The position numbers and the translations under genes were made by a program. A stretch of 64,000 bases of DNA from Thermocrispum agreste DSM 44070. Lineage in GTDB: Bacteria; Actinomycetota; Actinomycetes; Mycobacteriales; Pseudonocardiaceae. The notes below the pieces were generated by a model that saw nothing but the letters and a program-made list of their open reading frames with translations, was not told the origin of the DNA and did no database searches. Below, piece after piece: positions 1-8,246 of the stretch (the stretch's first letter is position 1; every line of letters begins with the position of its first letter). The DNA is taken from the NCBI RefSeq assembly GCF_000427905.1, contig NZ_ATYX01000007.1, forward strand, positions 186,001-250,000, read 5' to 3'.

Positions 1-87
1 GTAGTCGTGTTCGTCCGCGTACCGCGCCTCGCGGTACAGGAACTGCTCGATCTGCCGCAGGTCCAATGCCGTGCCTGCCGCGGTCAC
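1..87 (-). CDS. Aromatic-ring-hydroxylating dioxygenase beta (small) subunit, N-terminal fragment
   Basis: Only the first 29 codons lie in the window; the gene runs off the left edge. The GTG start overlaps the TGA stop of the alpha subunit gene (GTGA), so the two are translationally coupled. The visible residues include LRQIEQFLYREARY followed by D-E-H-D-Y, the usual opening of the SnoaL/NTF2-fold small subunits of Rieske dioxygenases, where an N-terminal helix ending in FLYREAR packs on the alpha subunit. The beta subunit is structural in the alpha3beta3 hexamer. The family call rests on a short fragment plus its position directly after the alpha subunit. Confidence 0.75.
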   Translation of the reverse strand, partial: MTAAGTALDLRQIEQFLYREARYADEHDY

Positions 88-1382
88 TTCCCGACCTCCA
101 TCAGCTTCCTGTAGTGCGCCCAGAAGCCGCGCATCCCGGTCTCGTCGGTGGCGTTCCCGACCCGCAGCCCGCGCTCGTCGAGCCGTTCCCGGTGCACGCC
201 GCGCTTGATCTCGAACCACTCGGGCCGCAGCTGTTCGGCACCCAGCTGGTTCCGCTCGTACATCTCGGTGTCGTCGGCCAGCAGCATGCCCGCCGGTCCC
301 ACCGATCCGATCGACTGCGACACCATCCGCCGGTTCAGCTCGGGCGCGCCCTTGAGCTGCACGGCCGTGGCGTGCTGAACGCATTCGTCGACCGCCAGCG
401 GCTGGATCATGAAGACCTGGATCTCCGCGATGAACAGGTTCGGGAAGATCATCACGTGCGGGGCGCCCTCGACGAGGATCTTCTCCGCTTCCTCGCCGTA
501 GACCTCGCGCATCTTCGCGACGTAGTCCGGGACGCGGTCCTCGGTGGTGCCGAACCATCGCATCGGCTGTCCGTGCCGGCGGAACTCCGGGCGCAGGTCG
601 TTCTCGCTGTGCCCGTTGCCCAGGTCGCGGGTCACCGCCACGGACTTCTCGCTGTACAGCGCGCCGATGGGGCTGCCGGTGACGCTGAAGATCGAGCCGT
701 GCACGAACTGCGGGTGGTAGCCGTCGGTCTCGTTCTCCACCAGCAGCTTCCAGTTGGCCCTCGTCCGGTGCTTGAGCCATCCGGCGGTCAGTTCGACCTC
801 GCCCTCGGGCGACAGCCGGCACAACCGGTCGATCTCCCCTGCGGCGTGACCGAGGTGTTCGCGCAGCGTAGGACCGTCGTCGGCCAGGCTGGCGAAGACG
901 AAGCCCCGGTAGGAGTCCACTCGCGCAGCCCTGGCCATCCCCTGCTTGAGCTTCCCGCGACCGCCGTAGCCCTGGTGGTACGGGTAGCCGAGCAGTTCGC
1001 CGTCGTTGCGGAAGGTCCAACCGTGGTACGGGCAGCGGAACGAGTTCGAGTGGCCGCGCTCGTCCTCGCACACCAGATTGCCGCGATGCGGGCACCTGTT
1101 GAGCAGCACATGGACCCTGCCGTCACGGTCCCGTGTCATCACCACGTCCTGCGGCCCGATGCTCTTGCGCACGTAATCGCCGGGCTGCCGCACCTCGCTC
1201 TCGTGCCCCACGAACACCCACGTGCGGTACCAGATCCGCGCCAGTTCCTCGGCGAAGATCCGGGGATCGGTGTAGAGGCTGCCGTGCACCCGGTCCGGCT
1301 GGATCAGCGCCGCGTAGTCGGGGCGATCGGTGGCAGCCGGTGGCATCGCTGTCTGCGACACTGTGGCAGTCACGCTGCACAC
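84..1382 (-). CDS. Rieske aromatic-ring-hydroxylating dioxygenase alpha (large) subunit
   Basis: 432 aa cytosolic oxygenase component. The Rieske [2Fe-2S] ligands are Cys97-x-His99 (RCPHRG) and Cys117-x2-His120 (CPYHGW). The mononuclear Fe(II) site is seen as Asp220-x2-His223-x4-His228 inside NETDGYHPQFVHGS. These are the full signature of ring-hydroxylating dioxygenases, which add O2 across an aromatic ring or remove ring substituents. The order on this strand is acyl-CoA ligase, alpha subunit (9 bp later), beta subunit (overlapping), so the substrate may be an aromatic carboxylate or its CoA ester. No ferredoxin or reductase gene is visible, so electron transfer must come from genes outside the window. 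A GTG two codons inside the ATG is an alternative start. Confidence 0.92.
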   Translation of the reverse strand: MCSVTATVSQTAMPPAATDRPDYAALIQPDRVHGSLYTDPRIFAEELARIWYRTWVFVGHESEVRQPGDYVRKSIGPQDVVMTRDRDGRVHVLLNRCPHRGNLVCEDERGHSNSFRCPYHGWTFRNDGELLGYPYHQGYGGRGKLKQGMARAARVDSYRGFVFASLADDGPTLREHLGHAAGEIDRLCRLSPEGEVELTAGWLKHRTRANWKLLVENETDGYHPQFVHGSIFSVTGSPIGALYSEKSVAVTRDLGNGHSENDLRPEFRRHGQPMRWFGTTEDRVPDYVAKMREVYGEEAEKILVEGAPHVMIFPNLFIAEIQVFMIQPLAVDECVQHATAVQLKGAPELNRRMVSQSIGSVGPAGMLLADDTEMYERNQLGAEQLRPEWFEIKRGVHRERLDERGLRVGNATDETGMRGFWAHYRKLMEVGK

Positions 1383-1391
1383 TCCTTCGCT

Positions 1392-3095
1392 TCAGTTGCT
1401 GGCGGCGGCCGCCAGCTGCTTCTTCGCCCACTCCACGAGCCGGAACTTCTGCACCTTGCCCGTCGGCGTGGTGGGCAGGTCGGAGGCTTCGAGGAACAGC
1501 ACGTGCTTGGGCACCTTGAAGCGGGCCAGCTTCTGCTTGCACAGGGAGACGACCTCGTCGGCGGTGATGTCCTGGCCCGGCGCGCGCACGACGCACACGC
1601 ACCCCACGTCACCCCAGCGCTCGTCCGGGATGCCGATCGCGTAGGCCTGGCTGATCGCCGGGTGCTTGCTCAACAGGTCCTCGATCTCCTTGGGCATCAC
1701 CAGCTCGCCGCCGCTCTTGTAGAGCTCCTTGCTGCGCCCGGTGATCTCCAGGTAGCCGTCCTCCCGCACCCGCCCGAGGTCGCCGGAACGGATCCAGCCG
1801 TCCTGGATCGCCGCGGCCGTCTCCTCGGGTTTGTTCCAGAAGCCGAGCATGTTCGTCGGGCCCTTGGACGCCAGCTCGCCCTCGGTGTGCGGGGGAAGGT
1901 CCTCCCCGGTCATCGGATCGACCGTCTTGTACACGGTCAGCGCGTCCTGGCCGGGGACGCCCGCGCTACCGGCGAGCTTGGGCCTGCCGACCGTGGTGGC
2001 CGTGTAGACCAGGTCGTCCTCGGGCAGCGTGAGGGTCATGGCGCCGCCGCACTCGGTCATGCCGTAGCCGGTGACGATCTCGTCGACGCCGAGCTCGTCG
2101 CGCACCTGTTCCCACAACCACACCGGGGCGGGTGCCGCGCCCGACAGGATCGCCGACAGCGAGCTCAGATCGAATTCCTTGCGCCGCGGATGCTCCAGCA
2201 GCGCGACCGTCATCGTCGGCACGCACAGGATGTCGGTGGCCTTGTGCCGCTGGATTCCTTCGAAGTAGCGCACCGGGTCGAACGCCGTCTGCGGGATGAT
2301 CGCACCGCCGACGAACATCGCGGCGAGCAGGCCCTCCACGTAGCCGAACATGTGGTAGCACGGCAGCGAGAACAGGATCCGGCGTCCGTCTTCGAAGGCA
2401 CGCGTCAGCGCTGACGCGTAGGCCGTCCGCTGCACCGCGTCGTGCGTGACCTGGACGCCCTTGGGCGACCCGGTCGTTCCCGACGTGTAGAGGATGTCGC
2501 CGATGTCGTCCGGCTTCGCCGTGCCCGCGGCCGCACCGCGGTTGTCGTCGCCGAGCTCCGCCAGGCCGGCCACGCTGAGCACACCGTCCCGGCTCCGCCC
2601 GTCGGTGGACAGCAGCACCACCCGGCGCAGGTTGGGCAGCTCGGCGGGCTCGCCGTTCTCCCAGCCCGGCGCGATCTCGTCCAGCATCGCCAGGTAGTCG
2701 AGGTCGCCGAAGCCGGTCATCGTGATCAACACGGAGCACTCCGACTGACGGAGGACGTACCGCAGCTCGTCGGTGCGGTACAGGTAGTTGAACGGGATCG
2801 CCACCGCACCGGCCTTGGCGACGGCGAACTTCACCGGCACGAACTCCAGGTAGTTGGCCATGACGATGCCGACGTGGTCGCCGGGGCGGACGCCGATGGC
2901 CGCCAGCCCGTCGGCCAGCCGATCGGCCCACCGCATGGTCTCGGAGTAGGTGATCGTGCGCTCGTCGGTGATGACGAACGGCCGATCCGCGTACTTGCCG
3001 GCGCAGTAGTCCAGCCAGTCACCCAGGGTGCGCGGCACCCACTCGGAAAACTCTGCCCGGAGCCGAGAGCGTCGTTGCTCGATGTCGGTCGCCAC
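1392..3095 (-). CDS. AMP-forming acyl-CoA ligase (benzoate/cyclohexanecarboxylate-CoA ligase-like)
   Basis: 567 aa ANL-superfamily enzyme that activates a carboxylic acid to its CoA thioester through an acyl-adenylate. The P-loop is YTSGTTGSPKG near residue 203, the GYGMTECGG motif lies near 370, and the C-terminal PTGKVQK holds the conserved catalytic lysine. I chose the GTG at 3095 because GGGAGG lies 7-8 bases upstream; the reading frame stays open further upstream, but that part runs through the promoter region and has no family similarity. It is followed after 9 bp by the dioxygenase alpha subunit, so ligation and ring attack are probably co-expressed. Substrate class (aromatic or alicyclic acid) is inferred from neighbours. 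Confidence 0.88.
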   Translation of the reverse strand: MATDIEQRRSRLRAEFSEWVPRTLGDWLDYCAGKYADRPFVITDERTITYSETMRWADRLADGLAAIGVRPGDHVGIVMANYLEFVPVKFAVAKAGAVAIPFNYLYRTDELRYVLRQSECSVLITMTGFGDLDYLAMLDEIAPGWENGEPAELPNLRRVVLLSTDGRSRDGVLSVAGLAELGDDNRGAAAGTAKPDDIGDILYTSGTTGSPKGVQVTHDAVQRTAYASALTRAFEDGRRILFSLPCYHMFGYVEGLLAAMFVGGAIIPQTAFDPVRYFEGIQRHKATDILCVPTMTVALLEHPRRKEFDLSSLSAILSGAAPAPVWLWEQVRDELGVDEIVTGYGMTECGGAMTLTLPEDDLVYTATTVGRPKLAGSAGVPGQDALTVYKTVDPMTGEDLPPHTEGELASKGPTNMLGFWNKPEETAAAIQDGWIRSGDLGRVREDGYLEITGRSKELYKSGGELVMPKEIEDLLSKHPAISQAYAIGIPDERWGDVGCVCVVRAPGQDITADEVVSLCKQKLARFKVPKHVLFLEASDLPTTPTGKVQKFRLVEWAKKQLAAAASN

Positions 3096-3355
3096 CGCAG
3101 GCCTCCCTTCTTTAATCATAGTTAGATTAACTGATCGACATGGCGTACACAACCAGCTCGCGACACTGACGTGAACCCGGCCGACATGGCGGCGAAGATC
3201 GGACAAAAGGGAACGATTCATAGGGAAACAGGTCATCCTGTCCAGCTGTTCAGTGGCACAGGTCACGAGCGGGGTCACCTGCCGCGAAGTCGGAGCGGAC
3301 TGCCGGACTCCGCCGTCGTCGAACGTCGTCTAATTTGGACTAGAAATATTGGCGG
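3096..3355. promoter_or_regulatory. Promoter region of the ligase-dioxygenase operon with AT-rich palindrome
   Basis: This 260 bp spacer separates the enoyl-CoA hydratase stop from the ligase start on the minus strand. It contains TTAATCATAGTTAGATTAA at 3112-3130: perfect 6 bp arms TTAATC/GATTAA around a 7 bp spacer, 17 bp from the GTG. A second AT-rich stretch, TCTAATTTGGACTAGA, lies at about 3329-3344. Such AT-rich islands stand out in this GC-rich DNA and are good candidates for a TetR-type operator and promoter. The TetR at 6731 is the closest candidate regulator, by inference only. Confidence 0.5.
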
Positions 3356-4129
3356 TCAGCGGCCGCGAAACCTGGGCCGCCTGCGCTCACGGAACGCAGC
3401 CACGCCTTCGGCGAAGTCCTCCGTGTCGAACAGGCGCGCCTGCACCGCGATCTCGTCGTCCAGCACGCGCCACGGATCACGCGGCCAGGCAGCGAACATC
3501 GCCTTGATCTCGGCCAGCGCCAGCGGAGGTCCCTCCGCGATCGCCGCGGCGTCCGCGAGCGCGGCCGACAGCGCCTCCCCCGGTTCGGCGATGGCGTCCA
3601 CCAGTCCCAGCTCGTGACTTTGCCGAGCGGACAACCGGCGCGGCAGCAGCATCAGCTGACGCGCCGCCGCCACCCCGACTCGCGCCGGCAACGTAGCGAA
3701 TATGCCCATGTCACCGGCCAGGCCGACGCCGGTGAACGCGACGCTGAAGACGCTGTCGGCGGCCGCCACCACCCGGTCGCAAGCGGCGGCCAAGGCGGTA
3801 CCCGCACCGAACGCGTACCCCTCGACCGCCGCGATCACCGGCTTGGTCCCGCCCCAGATCGCCTTCACGACACGCTGCGCAGCCTCGGCCCGCGGCACGG
3901 TCTGCTCCCGCGGCTGGCGGCGCATGGTCGAGATGTCGCCACCGGAGCAGAAGGTGCCGCCTGCCCCCGTCAGCACGATGACGCGCACACCGGGATCCGC
4001 CATCGCTGTTTCCAACGCTTCGGCCAGGGCGGCGCGTAGCTCGAGGTCGATCGCGTTGCGCTTGCCCGGGCGGTTCAGCGTGATCACCCGGACCTGCTCA
4101 TGGTCCTCGGTCAGCACACAGTCGGTCAC
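3356..4129 (-). CDS. Enoyl-CoA hydratase/isomerase family protein (paralogue 1)
   Basis: 257 aa crotonase-fold protein of normal family length. The two oxyanion-hole segments are visible: GGTFCSGGDISTM (residues about 58-70) and EGYAFGAGTALA (about 103-114). The segment that carries the second catalytic acid in classic hydratases reads VGLAGDMGIFATLP; Asp replaces the usual Glu/Pro-Gly-Ala-Gly pattern, as in some isomerases and hydrolases of the family, so simple hydratase activity is uncertain. It is the last of three ECH genes on the minus strand (9 bp after paralogue 2) and probably handles ring-derived CoA esters. Confidence 0.85.
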   Translation of the reverse strand: MTDCVLTEDHEQVRVITLNRPGKRNAIDLELRAALAEALETAMADPGVRVIVLTGAGGTFCSGGDISTMRRQPREQTVPRAEAAQRVVKAIWGGTKPVIAAVEGYAFGAGTALAAACDRVVAAADSVFSVAFTGVGLAGDMGIFATLPARVGVAAARQLMLLPRRLSARQSHELGLVDAIAEPGEALSAALADAAAIAEGPPLALAEIKAMFAAWPRDPWRVLDDEIAVQARLFDTEDFAEGVAAFRERRRPRFRGR

Positions 4130-4138
4130 GACCTTCGC

Positions 4139-4948
4139 CTACTTTCCGGTGAAACGGGGCGGCCTGCGCTCGATGACGGCGGCCAAGCCCTCCCGGGCAT
4201 CGGCGGTGCCGGACAGCTCCGCCACGGTCCGCGCTTCCTCTGGCAGCTGGTCCTCCAGCGAGGCACCGACACCACGCCACACCAGCCGCTTGGTGGCCGC
4301 GACGGCCTTAGGCGGCAACGCGCTGAGCGCGCGGGCCAGCGCCAACGCCTCGTCCCGCACCGCATCGGCCGGAACGACCTTGGTGATCAGTCCCGCCTCC
4401 AGCGCCTCCTGCGCGGTCAACGTCGGATTCGTCAGCAGGATCTCCATCGCCTTCCGGAGCCCGACGAGACGACTCAGTGTCACGGTCGCGCCGGCGTCCG
4501 GTGCCATCCCGACCCGCACCGCGCCGGAGAAGAACCTCGCCGAATCGGCCGCGATGACGAAGTCGGCGGCGCACACCAGGCCGAAGCCGCCACCGCCTGC
4601 GGCAAAGCCGTGCACGGCGGCGATCACCGGCGGCTCGAGCTGTACCAGCGCCGACACCGCAGCGTTCAGCCGCGCGGTGGCCTCCCGCAGATGGTCCGGT
4701 AGGCCTTCGCCACGACTGGCGAAATCGCGGACGTCACCCCCTGCGCAGAAGTTCTTCCCCTCACCGGAGAGGATCACGGCCCGCACCCGCGGCTGCCGGT
4801 GAATGCGCATGATCGCCGCGTGCAGCGCTTCCAGCAGCTCCATGTTCATGCCGTTGGCCGCATCCGGGCGGTTCAACCGCAACCAGGCGATGCCGTCCGG
4901 CTCGAACGACAGCAGCACCGGGCCCGAGCGTGCCGCGTCCTCGGTCAT
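4139..4948 (-). CDS. Enoyl-CoA hydratase/isomerase family protein (paralogue 2)
   Basis: 269 aa crotonase-superfamily protein. Oxyanion-hole loops are GKNFCAGGDVRDF and HGFAAGGGGFGL; the distal segment reads RVGMAPDAGATVTL, where Asp-Ala-Gly takes the place of the common Gly-Ala-Gly. The ATG start overlaps the stop of paralogue 3 (ATGA), so the two are translationally coupled. The frame is open upstream but only as antisense/out-of-frame coding of paralogue 3. The product ends with the family's typical ERRPPRFTGK tail. Likely acts on an enoyl- or ketoacyl-CoA in the same pathway as the ligase and dioxygenase. Confidence 0.87.
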   Translation of the reverse strand: MTEDAARSGPVLLSFEPDGIAWLRLNRPDAANGMNMELLEALHAAIMRIHRQPRVRAVILSGEGKNFCAGGDVRDFASRGEGLPDHLREATARLNAAVSALVQLEPPVIAAVHGFAAGGGGFGLVCAADFVIAADSARFFSGAVRVGMAPDAGATVTLSRLVGLRKAMEILLTNPTLTAQEALEAGLITKVVPADAVRDEALALARALSALPPKAVAATKRLVWRGVGASLEDQLPEEARTVAELSGTADAREGLAAVIERRPPRFTGK

Positions 4949-5727
4949 GTGTCCGCTCCCCTGCCTTCGGTGAACGACGCGATCCCGCCCGCCGCCGCTT
5001 CGCCTTCCACGTGCTCGATCACGGCCGCCAGCTCCACGGTCAGGGCGTCGGCGAGCGCCATGGTCAGGCCCTGCCGCACCAGCCGTTTGACCTTGCCCAG
5101 CACCGCGCGGTCCTTCTCGGCCACGCGGGAGACGAAGGCGGCGACGCCCTCCTCGAACTCCGCAGGCGCGAAACTCCGGTAAGCCAGCCCCCACTCGGCG
5201 GCTTGCGCGCCGGTCAATCGCTCACCGGACAGCAGATGCCCGAGGGCTCGCTGCCTGCCGACCAGCCTGGGCAGCCGCTGCGAACCGCCACCGCCTGGGA
5301 TCTGGGCGAAGTTGGTGTGATTGTCCGCAAGCACCGCGTCGGAGCGCACCAGTGCGACGTCACTGGCCTGCATCAGCTCGAAGCCGCCCGCCATCGCATA
5401 GCCCTCGACGACGGCGATCACCGGGACGGGCAGCTCCGCGATGGCGTCGCACGCACGCCGGAAGTTCTCGAACAAGGGACGCACCGCGTCGGCGCCGGCT
5501 GCCCGCAGGCGAGCGAGCTCCTTGAAGTCCCCGCCCACCGAGAAGTTCCCGCCGGCTCCACGAACGACGACGACCGACGCGGTCCTGGCAAGCGCGCGCA
5601 AGGCTTGTTCGAGTTTCCGGCCCAGTTCGACCGTGATGGCGTTCATCGCATGCGGCCGGTTCAGCAGGACGTGGCCGACCGCGCCCTCTTGCCGGGTCGC
5701 GACCACACCGTCGGCGTTCTCGGTCAC
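4945..5727 (-). CDS. Enoyl-CoA hydratase/isomerase family protein (paralogue 3)
   Basis: 260 aa. Crotonase motifs are GGNFSVGGDFKEL and EGYAMAGGFELM; the latter contains the Glu of GGFEL seen in active hydratases, and the second acidic position reads FAQIPGGGGSQRLPR. It is the most hydratase-like of the three paralogues. The GTG start is supported by GGGAGGT directly upstream. It is the first gene of the minus-strand ECH operon and is divergent from the SDR gene across a 187 bp promoter region. The operon order is ECH3-ECH2-ECH1, then a separate promoter for the ligase. Confidence 0.88.
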   Translation of the reverse strand: MTENADGVVATRQEGAVGHVLLNRPHAMNAITVELGRKLEQALRALARTASVVVVRGAGGNFSVGGDFKELARLRAAGADAVRPLFENFRRACDAIAELPVPVIAVVEGYAMAGGFELMQASDVALVRSDAVLADNHTNFAQIPGGGGSQRLPRLVGRQRALGHLLSGERLTGAQAAEWGLAYRSFAPAEFEEGVAAFVSRVAEKDRAVLGKVKRLVRQGLTMALADALTVELAAVIEHVEGEAAAGGIASFTEGRGADT

Positions 5728-5914
5728 CGGACCTCCCGGCAGGCACGCTCGCCCGGCTCGGTCATCGTCATCGCCTCCCTGCGCACCCAACTGTCCGGCC
5801 CCTCCCACCCGCACGGCCACGCAGCAGTGGTCCGCCGAGCAGGCACGTTTTCGAATTGAAGATAAATTAGGTAGCATCGTGGCGTCAATCGCGACGTTCA
5901 GCGCGGAGGGCAGG
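5728..5914. promoter_or_regulatory. Divergent promoter between ECH operon and SDR gene
   Basis: A 187 bp divergent spacer with one AT-rich island, about 5850-5878, that includes AATTGAAGATAAATT (AATT arms around a 7 bp spacer) followed by AGGTAGCAT. Its CTAATTT core on the minus strand also occurs in the AT-rich island at 3329, so the two may bind the same regulator. Ribosome binding sites are GGGAGGT for the ECH gene and GGAGGG (5905-5910) for the SDR. Confidence 0.45.
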
Positions 5915-6712
5915 ATGGATCTCGGCTTGCGGGCAGCCCGGGTACTCGTCACCGGCGGGGCCTCCAACATCGGCCGCGGCATCGTGCACGGCTTCGCCGG
6001 CGAGGGCGCCCGCATCGCCATCTGCGACATCGACGGCGAGCAGGCGAACCGGGTACGGGCGGAAGCACTCGAGCGCGGAGCCGACGCCGCCGAGGTCGTC
6101 CGGGCCGACCTGACCCACGAAGGAGCAGGCAGACGCGTCGTCGACCGGGTGATCGAGCTGTGGGGCGGGCTCGACGCCCTGGTGAACAACGCGGGCTGGA
6201 GCGTGCCCGGGTTCATCGCCGAGGACACCGATCGGGCCCGCTGGCAGCGACTGGTCGAGGTGAACCTGTTCGCGACCATCGAGTGCACCCAGGCGGCGAT
6301 CGCGGTGATGCGCGAAGCAGGCAGGGGCTCGATCGTGTTCATATCCAGCGACGCGGCATTCGGTGAGATCCGCCAGGGCGTCTACGGCGCCACCAAGGCG
6401 GCTGTCGTCGCGCTGGCCAGGACCGTGGCCAAGGAGCACGGCAGGCACGGCATCCGGTCCAACGTCGTCTGCCCGGGACTGGTGATCCCGGAGAGCGACG
6501 ACGCGATCGGCGCGACCAGCCTGTGGGCAGGGGGCCGGGACGCGGTGTTCACCGAGGAGCAGATCGAGTCGGTACGCAAACAGATCCCCCTGCGCCGCCT
6601 CACGACCGCACGGGACGTAGCTGCGGCCGTCGTCTGGCTCTCTTCCGAGCCGGCCGCCAGGCAGATGACCGGGCAGGTGTTCTCGGTCAGCGGCGGCTAC
6701 TGCATGCCCTGA
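5915..6712 (+). CDS. Short-chain dehydrogenase/reductase (3-hydroxyacyl-CoA dehydrogenase type)
   Basis: 265 aa classical SDR. The cofactor motif is TGGASNIGRG (about residues 14-23), with Asp in CDIDG placed to favour NAD(H). NNAG follows, then the catalytic Ser in FISSDA and Tyr-x3-Lys in YGATK. It ends in a conserved SDR tail (GQVFSVSGGYCMP). The ATG is preceded by GGAGGG. Position next to CoA ligase and hydratases suggests oxidation of a hydroxyacyl-CoA, comparable to BadH in cyclohexanecarboxylate breakdown; that comparison is inference. Probably co-transcribed with the TetR gene 18 bp downstream. Confidence 0.87.
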   Translation: MDLGLRAARVLVTGGASNIGRGIVHGFAGEGARIAICDIDGEQANRVRAEALERGADAAEVVRADLTHEGAGRRVVDRVIELWGGLDALVNNAGWSVPGFIAEDTDRARWQRLVEVNLFATIECTQAAIAVMREAGRGSIVFISSDAAFGEIRQGVYGATKAAVVALARTVAKEHGRHGIRSNVVCPGLVIPESDDAIGATSLWAGGRDAVFTEEQIESVRKQIPLRRLTTARDVAAAVVWLSSEPAARQMTGQVFSVSGGYCMP

Positions 6713-6730
6713 GCCACCAGGAGCAGCAGG

Positions 6731-7390
6731 ATGACGGGCAGACCCGACAGCGTGAATCCGAACGCCGCGACGCGCGATCGCATTCTCGAGGCCGCGGCCG
6801 CACTGTTGAGCAAAAAGGGATACTCGGCCACCCGGCTGACCGACATCGCCGACCTGGCATCGGTACGCGCTCCTGCGCTGTATTACTACTTCGAGTCTCG
6901 GCAGGACCTGATCGCCGAAGTCATGGCGACCGGTCAACGACGACTCCGTGCACACGTCGAAGCCGCGCTCGATGCGCTCGACGACGACGCATCCCCGCTG
7001 GATCGCATCGGGGCCGCGGTGGCGGCCCACCTGGAAGTGGAACTGTCGTTGTCCGACTTCGCTACGGCGGTGAGCCGCAACCTCGGCCAGCTCCCCGACG
7101 AGGTCCGTGACCGGCTGCGGGCCGAAGGCACGAAATACATCGAGCTGTGGCGGCGGTTGCTGGAGCAGGCCCGCCGCGCCGGTGCGATCCGGCCCGATCT
7201 GGACCTCCGGGCGGCACGCATGCTGGTCATCGGTGCCTTGAACTGGACGACGGAGTGGTGGGACCCCCGGCAGGGTTCGCTCGCCGCCGTCATCGACACT
7301 GCCAAGAACCTCGTCCGGCACGGCCTCTCCGCCCCGGCCGAGCGGCGAAACCACATCGCCTCCTCGAGCGACGTCCCCATGAGGCCGTGA
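6731..7390 (+). CDS. TetR/AcrR-family transcriptional regulator
   Basis: 219 aa. N-terminal HTH at about residues 14-60 (TRDRILEAAAALLSKKG ... IADLASVRAPALYYYF). The C-terminal domain ends with GALNWTTEWWDP, the pattern found in TetR proteins that sense acyl-CoA thioesters such as the KstR2 group. It follows the SDR gene by 18 bp and is therefore probably autoregulated with it. The likely targets are the AT-rich operators at 5850 and 3112, and the ligand a CoA intermediate of this cluster; both are inferred. Confidence 0.85.
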   Translation: MTGRPDSVNPNAATRDRILEAAAALLSKKGYSATRLTDIADLASVRAPALYYYFESRQDLIAEVMATGQRRLRAHVEAALDALDDDASPLDRIGAAVAAHLEVELSLSDFATAVSRNLGQLPDEVRDRLRAEGTKYIELWRRLLEQARRAGAIRPDLDLRAARMLVIGALNWTTEWWDPRQGSLAAVIDTAKNLVRHGLSAPAERRNHIASSSDVPMRP

Positions 7391-7576
7391 TGCGCGGCGT
7401 CGGCGACGCGACCGGCCGGCGCCAGTGGCGGCACGACGGCACAGCCGACGGGACGGTACGCCGGGACAGCCGCCGATCGGCCGACCCACCGTATGCACCC
7501 CACGGGCGGGCTGATCGGAGGTACCGGATGGGAATTCGGTTGACCGGTAGTGATGCCGATGCCGCACACTGGCGGA

Positions 7577-8215
7577 GTGGACGCTTCGATTCCTCAGTCC
7601 GATTTCGACTCCGCCTACGCCGAGGGTTCTCCCCCCTGGGTGATCGGCGAACCTCAGCCGGCCGTGGTCCAGCTCGAGGAGTCCGGGCAGATCAGTGGCC
7701 GGGTCCTCGATGCGGGCTGCGGAACGGGTGAACACACCATCTACCTGACCGAGCGCGGCTACGACGTCGTCGGCATCGACTTCTCCCCGAAGGCCGTCGA
7801 GCGAGCCACCGCGAAGGCGACGGCGGCGGGCGTCGCGGCGAAGTTCGAGGTGGCCGACGCGCTCGAGCTGACCGGCCCGCCGCGCTTCGACACGATCATC
7901 GACAGCGCACTGTTCCACGTCTTCGGAGCGGCGGACCGCACGCGGTACGCCCAGCGGCTGGCCGAGGTGTGCCACCCCGGCGGTCGCGTGCACGTCCTGG
8001 TGCTCTCGGACGCCGAGCCGGGGCTCGGACCGCAGATCAGTGACGCATACATCCGCGAGGCGTTCGCCGAAGCCAACGGATGGCAGCTGCAGGACCTGCG
8101 AACGAGCCGGTACCGGGTGATCGTCCCGCCGTACGTCGACCCACGGCTGGGCTTGACCCCCGACCAGCCCGCCGACATGCCGGCTTGGCTGGCCACCGCA
8201 CGACGCTCGGACTGA
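7577..8215 (+). CDS. Class I SAM-dependent methyltransferase (copy 1 of tandem pair)
   Basis: 212 aa. Motif I is VLDAGCGTGEHT (about residues 36-47), then motif post-I GYDVVGIDFSPKA; PPRFDTIIDSALFH is motif II. I chose the GTG at 7577 because it aligns exactly with the ATG of the downstream copy and makes both proteins 212 aa; an upstream GTG (7550) would add nine non-homologous residues. The two copies sit 31 bp apart and share most residues. The substrate is unknown. A small soluble methyltransferase without transmembrane segments. Confidence 0.85.
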   Translation: MDASIPQSDFDSAYAEGSPPWVIGEPQPAVVQLEESGQISGRVLDAGCGTGEHTIYLTERGYDVVGIDFSPKAVERATAKATAAGVAAKFEVADALELTGPPRFDTIIDSALFHVFGAADRTRYAQRLAEVCHPGGRVHVLVLSDAEPGLGPQISDAYIREAFAEANGWQLQDLRTSRYRVIVPPYVDPRLGLTPDQPADMPAWLATARRSD

Positions 8216-8246
8216 CAGCATCGCCGGAATACCGGACAATCCCCGG

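Noticed and set aside
66-2414. A 782-codon plus-strand open frame at the left end
   Set aside because: It lies antisense to the dioxygenase alpha subunit and CoA ligase, both of which have complete motifs; composition is typical of an antisense shadow.
5885-8239. A 784-codon minus-strand frame over the SDR, TetR and methyltransferase genes
   Set aside because: Each plus-strand gene has clear motifs and codon bias; the minus frame has none.
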